Part shown: positions 8,495 to 18,128 of the stretch, piece after piece
How the letters are laid out: every line of letters starts with the position of its first letter
Position numbering within the stretch: position 1 is the first letter of the stretch
NCBI RefSeq assembly: GCF_003026215.1
Contig: NZ_PYOC01000004.1
Location: 62,001 to 126,000, forward strand
Origin: Photobacterium indicum
GTDB lineage: Bacteria; Pseudomonadota; Gammaproteobacteria; Enterobacterales; Vibrionaceae
DNA length: 64,000 nucleotides
Reading direction: 5' to 3'
The notes under the pieces: model-generated
What the model was told of the DNA's origin: nothing
Databases searched by the model: none
Seen by the model: only the letters and a program-made list of their open reading frames with translations
Program-made: the position numbers and the translations under genes

Positions 8495-9489
8495 ACCACC
8501 TCTAAATCAGACAATGCTGTTTTCGGTAAATCACAATCAGGCCACGACGTTTCAAGTTGCGCCTTAAATAGTTGCATTGTATCTAAACCAGGAATAACAC
8601 CCGGTGTTTGCCATTCTGCAAAGCGAGCTAGCTGGTTTAAGCCAAGGCTAGACTCCATACTAGAACTGATAACAGCCGTAAGCCCTATCGCATGCGCTTG
8701 CTTAACTAAGTCCATACAACGCTGCACAGAGCCCACTAACGTTGGTTTGATGATAATAGCAACCACGCCAGGTTCAGCTTTTACTTCAAAGCCTTCGTCA
8801 CGCACGGTTTCATCCCACGCGATGTTAATACCCGTTTCTTTAGAAAACGCCAAGCTGTCTTCTGGTGTCTTACAAGGTTCTTCTAGGAACGCGATACCAG
8901 CACGGTGCTCAGGCTTCACATACTTCGCAAACTGCTGTGCTTTAATCGGCGTCCACTTACGGTTCGCATCTAAGCGCAAACGTACTTCAGGAATCGCTTC
9001 AATAAACATATTTGCCACGATGCCATCACGCACCGCTTCATACATACCTACTTTAATCTTTGCGACTTTCTCACCTGGCATTTCATTCAAGCGAACGATC
9101 AAATCATCAGGATCGCCAGAACATAATGGCGCGACTAAATAATTACCTTTCTTTGGTAACTCTGAAGCCAGTTCTAACATTGCCATGCTCAAACCAAACG
9201 CAACCGATGGCAGCGCTTGTGATAAGTCAACGGTTTCAGCTTGAATCCAACTTTCAAGTAACTGTTTTGCTTGCTGGCCAGCTTGCTCGACAGTTTCATG
9301 ACTAAACTCAGGTAAAGGTGCAATCTCACCGAAACCGACTTTATCGCCATCACGTAATTCAACGATCCAACCTTCACGTGTTGCTAGGCGTTGAGTGCGA
9401 AGAATAACACCTGAATCCATAGGCAGTTGGTATTGATATAATTTCGCGCTACGAATATCTTCTTCTGTCAGAACTACAGTTTTAGCCAT
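8482..9489 (-). CDS. menC: o-Succinylbenzoate synthase MenC
   Basis: Enolase-superfamily dehydratase that converts SHCHC to o-succinylbenzoate. Recognisable residues are the lysine in [10 protein letters not shown] and the metal ligands in [11 protein letters not shown] (Asp), IAFLEEPC (Glu) and NIAWDETV (Asp). The second catalytic lysine is in [12 protein letters not shown], and the C-terminal [16 protein letters not shown] is typical of MenC. The ATG at 9489 (MAKTVVL) has TTGGAA eight bases upstream and overlaps the menH stop by 8 bases. A longer frame starting with TTG at 9501 is less likely. In many enterics and vibrios menB sits between menH and menC; here there is no room for it. Confidence 0.95.
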   Translation of the reverse strand: MAKTVVLTEEDIRSAKLYQYQLPMDSGVILRTQRLATREGWIVELRDGDKVGFGEIAPLPEFSHETVEQAGQQAKQLLESWIQAETVDLSQALPSVAFGLSMAMLELASELPKKGNYLVAPLCSGDPDDLIVRLNEMPGEKVAKIKVGMYEAVRDGIVANMFIEAIPEVRLRLDANRKWTPIKAQQFAKYVKPEHRAGIAFLEEPCKTPEDSLAFSKETGINIAWDETVRDEGFEVKAEPGVVAIIIKPTLVGSVQRCMDLVKQAHAIGLTAVISSSMESSLGLNQLARFAEWQTPGVIPGLDTMQLFKAQLETSWPDCDLPKTALSDLEVVWQK

Positions 9490-10312
9490 GATTAATTCCA
9501 ATCTTTTTTACAAAATTATTGATTGCCATGCTGAATGCATAAGGTTGCTCAACATGCACATTATGCCCCGCCGATGCGATCACCTGATACTGTAACTGGG
9601 TGCCTTCGACCAGACGTTTAAATTTTTTGTCTCGCTCGCCACACACATAAATGGTCGGCAAAGCTAATGCTTCCATTGTTTGTAATAATTGTGGTTGCTT
9701 CGCTAATGATGTAGCCAGTAGCATACGTGCAACACCAGAACCAAGATTACCACTGCGTTTCAGTACTAAGCTTTGTCTTTGGTCATGATTCAGTGACGAA
9801 AATACCGCTTGTTGATACCAGTCAGGTAAAACCTGGTTAAGTGGCTCATATGTAAAACGCTGCGCCCATTTTTGATCATTTGCAAACCTTGTCGCACATT
9901 CTGCTTGTGGCAAACCAAAATGCCCACCTTCTATAACAACACCCATTAATTGTGGTATTTTCTTGCGCGCTGACTTCTCGCCTGAATGCGGGACGGCATT
10001 AGAATGTATGGATGCCGCATGATACATCGCTAATCGTGCACCCATTGAGTAGCCAATCAATACATATTGTTCAATATTACGATGTTGCAAGGTTTGAAGA
10101 ATAAGCTGATTAGCGTGAGCAAAGTCGATGGCTTGCACCATCTGGCTTTTACCGTGCCCAGGTAAATCGAACGTAATACAAGGGTGCTCTGACGATAATG
10201 TATTCACCACATGACGCCAATCTTGGCCCGCCCCTAATAAGCCGTGTAGAAACACTAACGTGGGTTGTACGCCATTGCTCAATACACCAAAACTTTCAGA
10301 GTAAAGCCGCAT
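9482..10312 (-). CDS. menH: SHCHC synthase MenH (alpha/beta hydrolase)
   Basis: 2-Succinyl-6-hydroxy-2,4-cyclohexadiene-1-carboxylate synthase of the menaquinone pathway, 276 aa from the chosen ATG. It is an alpha/beta hydrolase with [16 protein letters not shown] at the oxyanion region, the nucleophile elbow [14 protein letters not shown], the acid segment [13 protein letters not shown] and the catalytic histidine [12 protein letters not shown]. The frame is open to a TTG at 10327, but the ATG five codons later gives the family N-terminus (MRLYSESFG). It overlaps menD by 17 bases and menC by 8, so the genes are co-translated. Confidence 0.93.
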   Translation of the reverse strand: MRLYSESFGVLSNGVQPTLVFLHGLLGAGQDWRHVVNTLSSEHPCITFDLPGHGKSQMVQAIDFAHANQLILQTLQHRNIEQYVLIGYSMGARLAMYHAASIHSNAVPHSGEKSARKKIPQLMGVVIEGGHFGLPQAECATRFANDQKWAQRFTYEPLNQVLPDWYQQAVFSSLNHDQRQSLVLKRSGNLGSGVARMLLATSLAKQPQLLQTMEALALPTIYVCGERDKKFKRLVEGTQLQYQVIASAGHNVHVEQPYAFSMAINNFVKKIGINHG

Positions 10313-12071
10313 TTTTGACCATCCCAAATAATGCTTTTATCATTTCACCCGCCTCACCTGCTGGGGTTTTAATTTCAATGATTGTGGTTTTGGGCTGGGT
10401 TAATGCGTACAGGCATTGTTCTTCGGCTTGAGGCAATGATTCTGGGCAGTGATAAGCTAAACCAAACATTGCCGCTGCGTGACTAAACTCAAGCCCATGC
10501 GGCATACGATAGAGCTCATCACGTTGAAGATCTGGTACTGGCAATAAATCGAAAATACCACCACCATCATTATTCGTTACGATGATCACAACGGGTTGAG
10601 ATACATCACGCAGTAACGCTAATGAATTAAGATCGTATAACAGTGATGTATCACCCAACAACCCTACCACTGGCGCTTGTCTGGCTTTATTAACGCCAGC
10701 GATGGTCGCTATCAAACCATCAATGCCTGACGCCCCACGATTGGTAAATGTCGCCGTTGAGGGTAATTTACCCACCATATCCAACAAACGGATAATTAAG
10801 CTATTACCCAAAAACAATTCGGTTTTATCGGGTAACCACGCCCCTAAATTTGCCGCTAAAGATAATTCGGTAAGTTGATCTGAATATTCACCCAGCATCT
10901 CGAAATAACGTTCAGATGCAACTTGCAAAGACTTAGCCCAGCCCGCCTGTAAACTGCTTTCAGTAAGGTGCAAGGCGTATGTTGCCCACTCAGCAATAGG
11001 CGCTTGAATACGCGAACTACGACGATGTGTTGAATCTAAACGCCCCGCACGGGGATCAATCAACCAATAGTTATCGATGGTACTCGTCGCAATAAACTGT
11101 AATAAACGCTTAGAAACAATACGGGCGCCAAACTGAATAACCGTATCAGCTTGTTGAAGAAACGCCTGACAACTGGCATTTTGCAGCCAAACATCAAAGC
11201 CTGCCCATGCACTACTGCCACCAGCCTGTGGATCCAATAATAATGGCCACCCCAGTTTTTCAGCCAGCAAGGTAACTTGACCCAGCTCTTCTGGCGCTAA
11301 ACGCCCTACAATCACAACACCTTTACGCTGGGTTAATGATTGCCATTGCCGTTTATCTATCGCGATATGCGGAGCTAAAGCTTGCTGGTGCAATACATAG
11401 GGTAATTCATCACCTTTCCACTCAGAAACCGGGGCAAGGTATTCTGAAAAATCGACATCATCCCCATATAGCGGTTCAGGGTAATGACAATTGAAGTGTA
11501 TTGCGCGCCCTTGCCGCTGTTGCAGTTGCATGGCTTCATCAATGGTCGACAATAGCCAAGCGGGGGAAATATCTAGCGTTGGAGAGGGAATATCATGAAA
11601 AGCGGTCACATGCTGTGAAAAAATGCCGTGTTGAACAATGGCCTGATTAGCACCACATTGAATCAAATCAACAGGTCTATCAGAGGTTAACAATACCAAC
11701 TTTTCGCCAGTAAGACCGGCTTCAGCCACGGCAGGCAATAAATTGGCAACAGCAGTACCAGATGTGACCACGACAGCAACAGGCTCTTGCGATGCTTTCG
11801 CAATACCAAGCGCAAGAAAACCTAAGCCACGCTCATCAAAATGCGTGTGAATAGTAAGCTTACTATTGGCAACGGCAGCTAGCGTCAACGGCGTTGAACG
11901 AGATCCTGGGGCGATACAAATATGTTTCACTCCCATGCGCACTAACTCTTCCAGCATTAGACTCGCCCAAAGCGTATTTAATGCTGCGCGATAATTCACC
12001 TGAGAAGTCATAGTTCCTGTTGCTTTAAGCTTTACTTTTGTAGGTTGTGTTTTTATACCCTCAGCGGTCAT
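10296..12071 (-). CDS. menD: SEPHCHC synthase MenD
   Basis: Thiamine-diphosphate enzyme that joins isochorismate and 2-oxoglutarate, the first committed step to menaquinone. The N-terminal domain has VKHICIAPGSRSTPLTLAA, HTHFDERGLGFLALGIAKAS and VVTSGTAVANLLPAVAEA. The C-terminal ThDP domain has TNRGASGIDGLIATIAGV, LLGDTSLLYDLNSLALL and IVTNNDGGGIFDLLPVP. Two starts are possible. ATG 12071 overlaps the menF stop as ATGA but adds 20 low-complexity residues. ATG 12011 has AGGA close upstream and matches the usual family N-terminus. I give the longer frame and leave the start open. Confidence 0.94.
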   Translation of the reverse strand: MTAEGIKTQPTKVKLKATGTMTSQVNYRAALNTLWASLMLEELVRMGVKHICIAPGSRSTPLTLAAVANSKLTIHTHFDERGLGFLALGIAKASQEPVAVVVTSGTAVANLLPAVAEAGLTGEKLVLLTSDRPVDLIQCGANQAIVQHGIFSQHVTAFHDIPSPTLDISPAWLLSTIDEAMQLQQRQGRAIHFNCHYPEPLYGDDVDFSEYLAPVSEWKGDELPYVLHQQALAPHIAIDKRQWQSLTQRKGVVIVGRLAPEELGQVTLLAEKLGWPLLLDPQAGGSSAWAGFDVWLQNASCQAFLQQADTVIQFGARIVSKRLLQFIATSTIDNYWLIDPRAGRLDSTHRRSSRIQAPIAEWATYALHLTESSLQAGWAKSLQVASERYFEMLGEYSDQLTELSLAANLGAWLPDKTELFLGNSLIIRLLDMVGKLPSTATFTNRGASGIDGLIATIAGVNKARQAPVVGLLGDTSLLYDLNSLALLRDVSQPVVIIVTNNDGGGIFDLLPVPDLQRDELYRMPHGLEFSHAAAMFGLAYHCPESLPQAEEQCLYALTQPKTTIIEIKTPAGEAGEMIKALFGMVKNAALL

Positions 12072-13456
12072 GCTGTTTTTCGCTCCAACTCAGGGCTATC
12101 AGATTCTAATAAACTGCACAAAGTTGCAGTTTTTCGATCCAATTCTTTCCACTCGCTGTCTGCTGTCGAACCCGGCACAATGCCAGCCCCAGCAAACAAG
12201 TGAATGTCATCACCCATTATTAACGCACTACGAATGGCAACACAGAACTCACTACGTTGGCGGCTTAGGAAACCAACAGCACCGCTATACCAACCTCGCG
12301 CAAACGGCTCATGCTCACTGATAAACGCTAACGCTTTATCTCGAGGTAAACCTGCAATGGCAGCAGTAGGTTGAAGGTTATCAAGTAAATCAGCGCTGTA
12401 GACTTGCTCATGAAGCTGAGCATCAATGCCACGCTTTAAATGTTGGACTTTTCGTAGACGAATCAGTTCTGGTGTTTGCGCCACGTTCATTGACTCACAA
12501 CATGGCGTTAAGCGATTCACAATATCATCAACCACTAAACGGTTTTCGTAGCCATTTTTATTATCAGCCATTAGCCAATTTGCTAAACGGTGATCTTCTG
12601 AGGCATCGAAACCTCGTCCAATGGTTCCCGCTAAGGCTTCCGTTTTTAAGTCACGATCATGGCGATGAAATAATCGCTCGGGCGTTGAACCAACAAAACA
12701 ATGCTTAGCATCAAGCGCCATCATAAAGTGAAAGCTATGATTGTTACTTTTACGGCTTGCCTTTAATAATTGCGCAGGGGCAACTGGTGTATCTAACGTC
12801 AGTGTTGTACGGCGTGCAAGTACTACTTTCTCAAACACTTTATTCGAAATAGAATCTAACGCCTGAGCGATCATTGATGACCAGCCCGAATAATCTGGAG
12901 CATGTGTTCGGCCAATAATATGACTATTGATCTCAGCGACTTCGATTGCCGTTGATGAAATTTTATTTAATGCTTCAACCATCTTTTCTTTATCAGTAGA
13001 CAGATTAACAGCAAGCTGCCAATTACCATCCATACGGATAACTTCAAGTTGAGGTAAAAAGAAAAAAGAAGAAAGGCAACGACGGTTGCGGTTAGTCCGT
13101 CCATCGAATGAACGCCCCCCCCAAATACGCTGATCATCAGCAAGCACTTTCTCAGCCACCATAGGGTCGGTGAATGTTTTGACTTGTCCTAATGCTACAA
13201 CCTCTTCACGGCTATCTCGAGATTGCCAATAAAATTTGGGAAATAGAGGTTGGGAATCCATCCAATCAATTAGATCAGTATTGGCTGGTAAATCCAGCGA
13301 TACCATTAATCGTTGGGTTGTATCTGAAGATTGTTGAATTTTCTGAATTAAAAGATCAACTGCAGTTTGTAATGCGGTCAAGGTAACCTCACTCAGCTCT
13401 ATTGCACCATAACGGTCATCCCTGGCTGATTGTAAAATGTGCCTATCATTGAGCAC
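12068..13456 (-). CDS. menF: Isochorismate synthase MenF
   Basis: Converts chorismate to isochorismate at the entry to menaquinone synthesis, 462 aa. The chorismate-binding domain occupies the C-terminal two thirds: VFEKVVLARRTTLTL, FVGSTPERLF, TEALAGTIGRG, ENRLVVDDIV, VQHLKRGIDA, LQPTAAIAGLPRDKALAFI, ERGWYSGAVG-like FARGWYSGAVGFL and LFAGAGIVPGSTADSEWKE. It starts with GTG, with AGGA a few bases upstream. It is the first gene of a tight five-gene unit; its stop overlaps the possible menD start. The upstream region is shared with divergent alaA. Confidence 0.94.
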   Translation of the reverse strand: MLNDRHILQSARDDRYGAIELSEVTLTALQTAVDLLIQKIQQSSDTTQRLMVSLDLPANTDLIDWMDSQPLFPKFYWQSRDSREEVVALGQVKTFTDPMVAEKVLADDQRIWGGRSFDGRTNRNRRCLSSFFFLPQLEVIRMDGNWQLAVNLSTDKEKMVEALNKISSTAIEVAEINSHIIGRTHAPDYSGWSSMIAQALDSISNKVFEKVVLARRTTLTLDTPVAPAQLLKASRKSNNHSFHFMMALDAKHCFVGSTPERLFHRHDRDLKTEALAGTIGRGFDASEDHRLANWLMADNKNGYENRLVVDDIVNRLTPCCESMNVAQTPELIRLRKVQHLKRGIDAQLHEQVYSADLLDNLQPTAAIAGLPRDKALAFISEHEPFARGWYSGAVGFLSRQRSEFCVAIRSALIMGDDIHLFAGAGIVPGSTADSEWKELDRKTATLCSLLESDSPELERKTA

Positions 13457-13980
13457 ACAATCCTACCCTTATGATAGTTAAATCTATAACCTCATAATGA
13501 ACAGGTATTCTACCCCACTAATCACACGCTGACTATTAGTGTGACCACTCAATATAAATATCGAACGCTTATTAAGCGTTATCCCTCAGTGAAATGTACA
13601 CCTTCTCAGGCAGTCCGTTTTTCAGCTATATCTTGCTTCTATACAATAAGAAATAGAAATCTGACGAAATTCTAACCAATAAATGGGATTAAGCTCTGTA
13701 GTAATTGATAAATCCAACAGTATATTGATTAAAAATAATGATTTTTCAGCAAAAAATATGGTTATTGATCAAAACACACAGGTTGGAGTTTTTACTTTAT
13801 TGCTTTAAACGGTGTTTCTATCTAAACGACAAAGCATAAAGCAGTAGATCACACTCCCATCAAAAGAGTTTTATTGCACAAAATATTGTTTAACCTGATT
13901 TTTACCTGTCGGGTATTCCTTTCATACTGTTTTATAGTGTAATTTGGCTGTATAAGAAAATAATTCGCAGGAAAACAATA
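13457..13980. promoter_or_regulatory. Divergent control region between menF and alaA
   Basis: About 520 bases, strongly AT-rich on the alaA side, with no credible coding frame. Promoters for both genes must lie here. TTGAT and GATCAA fragments occur near 13680-13775, but I found no full FNR or ArcA palindrome and assign none. Confidence 0.5.
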
Positions 13981-15195
13981 ATGCATAACATCGGGATGTC
14001 CTCCAAGCTTAATAATGTCTGCTATGACATACGTGGTCCCGTTCTGAAGCATGCCAAGCGCATGGAAGAAGAAGGTCATAAAATTTTAAAGCTTAATATT
14101 GGTAATCCCGCCCCATTTGGTTTCGATGCCCCAGACGAGATTCTGGTAGATGTGATCCGTAACCTACCTACATCTCAAGGGTATTGTGATTCAAAAGGCA
14201 TTTATCCTGCACGTAAAGCTATTGTTCAGCATTACCAAAAACGCGGTTTACTCGATCTTGATGTTGAAGATGTTTATATCGGTAATGGTGTATCTGAATT
14301 GATCGTCATGGCGATGCAAGCTTTACTAGACAACAATGATGAAATCTTAGTTCCCTCTCCTGACTATCCATTATGGACCGCGGCAGTTTCTTTGTCTGGC
14401 GGTAACCCTGTACATTATATTTGTGATGAAGAATCAGATTGGTATCCAGATCTTGACGATATTAAAAAGAAAATCACCCCCAATACTCGCGGAATCGTAT
14501 TAATCAACCCGAATAACCCAACGGGTGCTGTTTATAGCCGTGATTTCTTACTCGAAGTCGTTGAGATTGCACGTAAGCATAAGCTGATCATTTTTGCAGA
14601 TGAAATCTATGACAAGATTTTATATGAAGGTGCTCAACACACTTCTATCGCACCACTTGCGCCAGACGTTTTCTGTATCACATTTAATGGCCTTTCGAAA
14701 TCATATCGAGTGTGTGGTTTCCGCGCAGGTTGGATGGTGCTATCTGGTCCTAAGCATGAAGCTAAGGGATATATTGAAGGGCTAGAGATGCTGTCGTCTA
14801 TGCGTCTGTGTGCCAACGTACCCATGCAACATGCTATTCAAACTGCGCTTGGCGGCTATCAGAGTATTAATGAGCTTATCTTACCGGGGGGGCGCTTATT
14901 AGAGCAGCGTGACAAGGCCTACGACTTGATCACTCAAATTCCTGGCGTTTCTTGTGTGAAGCCCAAAGGAGCGCTATATCTATTTCCGAAGTTAGATCAG
15001 AAAAAATTCAACATCGTTGATGATCAACGCATGGCACTGGATTTCTTACAACAAGAAAAAGTGCTTATCGTGCATGGTACGGGCTTTAATTGGGTGAAAC
15101 CGGACCATTTCCGGATTGTGACCTTACCCCGTGTCGATGATTTAGAAATGGCAATTGGTCGACTAGAACGCTTCTTGCACAACTATCGTCAATAG
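13981..15195 (+). CDS. alaA: Alanine aminotransferase AlaA
   Basis: PLP-dependent class I aminotransferase that makes alanine from pyruvate and glutamate in the cytoplasm. It follows E. coli AlaA (YfbQ) almost throughout: SSKLNNVCYDIRGPVLK, ILKLNIGNPAPFGFDAPDEI, YIGNGVSELIVMAMQALL and VLINPNNPTGAVYS. The PLP lysine is in ITFNGLSKSYRVCGFRAGWM, and HFRIVTLPRVDDLEMAI lies near the end. Its 404 aa match the family. AGGAA lies before the ATG. A terminator follows, then yfbR, as in E. coli where the two genes are neighbours. Confidence 0.95.
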   Translation: MHNIGMSSKLNNVCYDIRGPVLKHAKRMEEEGHKILKLNIGNPAPFGFDAPDEILVDVIRNLPTSQGYCDSKGIYPARKAIVQHYQKRGLLDLDVEDVYIGNGVSELIVMAMQALLDNNDEILVPSPDYPLWTAAVSLSGGNPVHYICDEESDWYPDLDDIKKKITPNTRGIVLINPNNPTGAVYSRDFLLEVVEIARKHKLIIFADEIYDKILYEGAQHTSIAPLAPDVFCITFNGLSKSYRVCGFRAGWMVLSGPKHEAKGYIEGLEMLSSMRLCANVPMQHAIQTALGGYQSINELILPGGRLLEQRDKAYDLITQIPGVSCVKPKGALYLFPKLDQKKFNIVDDQRMALDFLQQEKVLIVHGTGFNWVKPDHFRIVTLPRVDDLEMAIGRLERFLHNYRQ

Positions 15196-15306
15196 CAACA
15201 TGATCAATAACAGGCAGCACCAATAACAGGAATCGCCAAAAGAGTTGACCGTTAATATCGACACAGTCGTTTAACGTTCCTCAGCATCAACATCATTTTA
15301 GATTAT

Positions 15307-15334
15307 AAGCCTCAGTTATTACTGGGGCTTTTGT
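15307..15334 (+). terminator. Intrinsic terminator after alaA
   Basis: AAGCCTCAGT, loop TATT, then ACTGGGGCTT (one G-T pair) followed by TTGTTT. Confidence 0.8.
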
Positions 15335-15418
15335 TTACCTGCTTTTAGCCTTTTTCTGTTACCTTTAATATTATACCCAAGCCACTGGTCTTTCTTTTCT
15401 GAAATAGGATCATCCGAT

Positions 15419-16003
15419 ATGGAAAAAAGTCATTTCTTCGCGCACCTAGCACGCATGAACCTAATTCAGCGTTGGCCACTAATGCGTTGTGTATCAACTG
15501 AAAACATTTCAGAACATAGCCTTCAAGTTGCTTTTGTTGCTCACGCTCTCGCACTGATAAAAAATAAAAAATTTGATGGTAATACCAATCCAGAACGTAT
15601 TGCTCTTTTAGGTATGTTTCACGATACCAGCGAGGTATTGACTGGAGATATGCCAACCCCGATCAAGTATTACAACCCTGCGATTGCAGAGGAATACAAA
15701 AAAATCGAATTGGCAGCAGAGCAAAAATTGTTATCTATGTTACCAGAAGAATTTCAGGAAGATTATGCGCCACTGCTTGATAGCCATTGCATCAATAAAG
15801 ATGACTATGTGATAGTGAAACAAGCGGATTCATTATGTGCCTATCTGAAGTGCCTTGAAGAGCTCAATGCTGGTAATCACGAATTTACCCAAGCGAAAAA
15901 GCGCTTAGAAAAAACCTTACAAACACGTTCTACACCTGAAATGGAATATTTCCTTAACACGTTTGTAGAGAGCTTTAATTTAACACTGGATGACATCAGT
16001 TAA
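15419..16003 (+). CDS. yfbR: 5'-Deoxynucleotidase YfbR
   Basis: HD-domain phosphohydrolase that removes phosphate from deoxynucleoside 5'-monophosphates. The 194 aa match E. coli YfbR. The metal-binding motif is split as [18 protein letters not shown], then [20 protein letters not shown] (HD pair) and the later Asp in [15 protein letters not shown]. It ends in a TAATG overlap with a second HD-domain nucleotide hydrolase, so both are made from one message and probably act on deoxynucleotide pools. Confidence 0.93.
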   Translation: MEKSHFFAHLARMNLIQRWPLMRCVSTENISEHSLQVAFVAHALALIKNKKFDGNTNPERIALLGMFHDTSEVLTGDMPTPIKYYNPAIAEEYKKIELAAEQKLLSMLPEEFQEDYAPLLDSHCINKDDYVIVKQADSLCAYLKCLEELNAGNHEFTQAKKRLEKTLQTRSTPEMEYFLNTFVESFNLTLDDIS

Positions 16004-17370
16004 TGACTACTTTTGTTTTATCACCTGGCTGGGAACAACGAAAGAGTAACGAACAAAAAATGCGCCGTAACGATCATCGCTCTGTGTATCAACGAGATCG
16101 CGCCCGTATTCTGCATTCCGCCGCTTTTCGACGCTTACAAGCAAAAACGCAAGTACACGGTGCGGGCAATCATGATTTCTATCGCACTCGTCTCACGCAC
16201 TCCTTAGAAGCTTCGCAGATCGGTACGGGTATTGTTGCTCAATTAAAAATCAAACAACCAGATTTTCGTGATTTATTACCGTCAAATAGCTTAATGGAGA
16301 GTATCTGCCTTGCTCATGACATTGGCCATCCTCCCTTTGGTCATGGTGGTGAAGTCGCTTTAAATTACATGATGCGCGATCACGGCGGCTTTGAAGGTAA
16401 TGCTCAAACATTTCGTATTGTTACCTTGCTAGAGCCCTACACCGAACACCACGGAATGAACCTCGCTAGACGCAGCCTACTGGGTTTACTTAAATATCCG
16501 GCTTATATTCAAGAGACTCAAGCCACAGATCGCCCTAACGACGTCAGTAATTTCCGTCACCTTAAAGCCAAAGACTGGCACCCAGCTAAAGGAATTTATA
16601 GTGATGATAATAAGGCATTCCAATGGGTGCTTGAAGCCTTGTCTGATCACGACAAAGCATTGTTTAAGCAGATGCGCGCTGAACGGTCATCACCACTCGA
16701 ACACCAGAAAACCCGCTTCAAGTCGCTTGATTGCTCGATCATGGAGCTAGCCGACGATATTGCTTATGGTGTGCATGATTTAGAAGATGCCATTGTGATG
16801 GGGATTGTAAACCGAGAGCAATGGCAAAATGCTGTAGCCAGTAAGTTGGCAGAATGTGGTGACACTTGGTTAGAAGAACGCATTACGCAATTGAGTAAAA
16901 ACTTGTTCGGCACGCATTACCAACGCAAAGATGCGATTGGTGCAATGGTAAATGCTCTACTTACATCCATTCACATTGGCCCAACGATTCAAGATGGCAT
17001 TGATTGCTTTGAAGAACCATTACTGAAATGGAACGCTTTTTTAACTGAACCAATGGAACGCGCACTCGATGTATTAAAGCAATTCGTCAGCGTTTATGTG
17101 GTGCAAAAGCCTGAAATTCAATTATCTGAATACAAAGGCCAGCAGTTAGTGATGGAATTATTTGATGCCTTTGCATCAGATCCAGAACGCTTACTGCCAG
17201 AAAATACCCGAGAGCGTTGGCTACACGCCGTTGAGCAAAATGAAAATTCACACCGTATAATTGCTGACTACATTTCAGGAATGACCGATGGATTTGCTCA
17301 ACGATTGTATAGCACCCTTTTCCAACCAACAGCTGCAATCGCGATTGGCAATGAAGGGCATGGTTTATAA
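16003..17370 (+). CDS. dGTPase-like HD-domain triphosphohydrolase
   Basis: Deoxyguanosinetriphosphate triphosphohydrolase-like protein, 455 aa, expected to split dNTPs into deoxynucleoside and triphosphate. HD-domain residues are visible as [19 protein letters not shown] (His), [17 protein letters not shown] (His-Asp) and [18 protein letters not shown] (Asp). The N-terminal [21 protein letters not shown] is the family signature. The ATG overlaps the yfbR stop by one base. Some bacterial dGTPases have been reported as anti-phage proteins, but this copy sits in a stable core context, so housekeeping is more likely. I leave the symbol empty because several dgt-like paralogue groups exist. Confidence 0.88.
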   Translation: MTTFVLSPGWEQRKSNEQKMRRNDHRSVYQRDRARILHSAAFRRLQAKTQVHGAGNHDFYRTRLTHSLEASQIGTGIVAQLKIKQPDFRDLLPSNSLMESICLAHDIGHPPFGHGGEVALNYMMRDHGGFEGNAQTFRIVTLLEPYTEHHGMNLARRSLLGLLKYPAYIQETQATDRPNDVSNFRHLKAKDWHPAKGIYSDDNKAFQWVLEALSDHDKALFKQMRAERSSPLEHQKTRFKSLDCSIMELADDIAYGVHDLEDAIVMGIVNREQWQNAVASKLAECGDTWLEERITQLSKNLFGTHYQRKDAIGAMVNALLTSIHIGPTIQDGIDCFEEPLLKWNAFLTEPMERALDVLKQFVSVYVVQKPEIQLSEYKGQQLVMELFDAFASDPERLLPENTRERWLHAVEQNENSHRIIADYISGMTDGFAQRLYSTLFQPTAAIAIGNEGHGL

Positions 17371-17402
17371 ACGTTAAAGGTAAGTTGAACCCTATCCCCA
17401 GA

Positions 17403-17450
17403 TAACCTCAAGATGCTCGTTTCAGCAAAAAAACTGCATTTTGAGGTTAA
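17403..17450. repeat. Imperfect inverted repeat between dgt-like and DTW genes
   Basis: TAACCTCAA-G-ATGC (17403-17416) pairs with GCAT-T-TTGAGGTTA (17436-17449) around a loop containing A7. It lies between convergent genes and probably works as a terminator or transcript-end hairpin, though a T-run is lacking. Confidence 0.55.
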
Positions 17451-17465
17451 CTCGCATACAGAGCG

Positions 17466-18119
17466 CTAGTTGCTAGAAGCGCCATAATTTTTCTGATAAA
17501 CACCTTCAGGCATCTGCTGAATCTGAAAATCAATCATCTTATTGAAGGTATCTAATAATGGTTGAAATTTTTCAGGGTGTTCTTCAAGTGCAATTAACGC
17601 TAAATAACCCGCTTCTACCGTTGAAACCCCCTGATCTTTAGGTGATTTACGGATGCGATAATTACCATTGTCAGCATTATCAAGATTAACGGTTGGCAAT
17701 AGCTGTAAATTACTTGATAGCTGCCACATCTTAAACGCTTTTTTCCACGTCCCATCTAATAGAATTAATGTTCGGATCTTATTCGACACCCCCTCTTTCA
17801 CTGTATCAGAGTGCATTGATAACGAAGACGTAACGAGTTGAGAAATAGGGATTGAGCCATCCCCAGGGTAGACTATCCACACATCTCTATTTTTATCGCT
17901 GAGCAAGGCATTTATTTCATCGTGTTCAGAGAAATCTTCACCCACCCATAGATGTGCGTTCGGCAATGACAAAGTAAGTATTCGCGCTGTGCCAATCGCT
18001 CGATTAATCTCAGATGGATGTTGTAATATCCATAATTCAGTTTTAGCATCAATGACCTGAACCCAGTGACAAATACAGGCTTTTTTAGCCTTTTTACACT
18101 GTCCACAATATCGACTCAT
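17466..18119 (-). CDS. DTW domain protein (tRNA-uridine aminocarboxypropyltransferase-like)
   Basis: DTW-domain protein of the YfiP/TapT superfamily, which transfers a 3-amino-3-carboxypropyl group from S-adenosylmethionine to uridines in tRNA. The N-terminus has a four-cysteine zinc-ribbon-like start (YCGQCKKAKKACICHW). The core has LWILQHPSEINRAIGTARIL, VYPGDGS and the signature LLDGTWKKAFKMW (D-x-T-W), followed by YRIRKSPKDQGVSTVEA. At 217 aa it is near family size. Which tRNA position it modifies cannot be told from sequence. Its start region overlaps the open frame of the divergent rhombosortase gene. Confidence 0.82.
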   Translation of the reverse strand: MSRYCGQCKKAKKACICHWVQVIDAKTELWILQHPSEINRAIGTARILTLSLPNAHLWVGEDFSEHDEINALLSDKNRDVWIVYPGDGSIPISQLVTSSLSMHSDTVKEGVSNKIRTLILLDGTWKKAFKMWQLSSNLQLLPTVNLDNADNGNYRIRKSPKDQGVSTVEAGYLALIALEEHPEKFQPLLDTFNKMIDFQIQQMPEGVYQKNYGASSN

Positions 18120-18128
18120 GAGGTTGCC

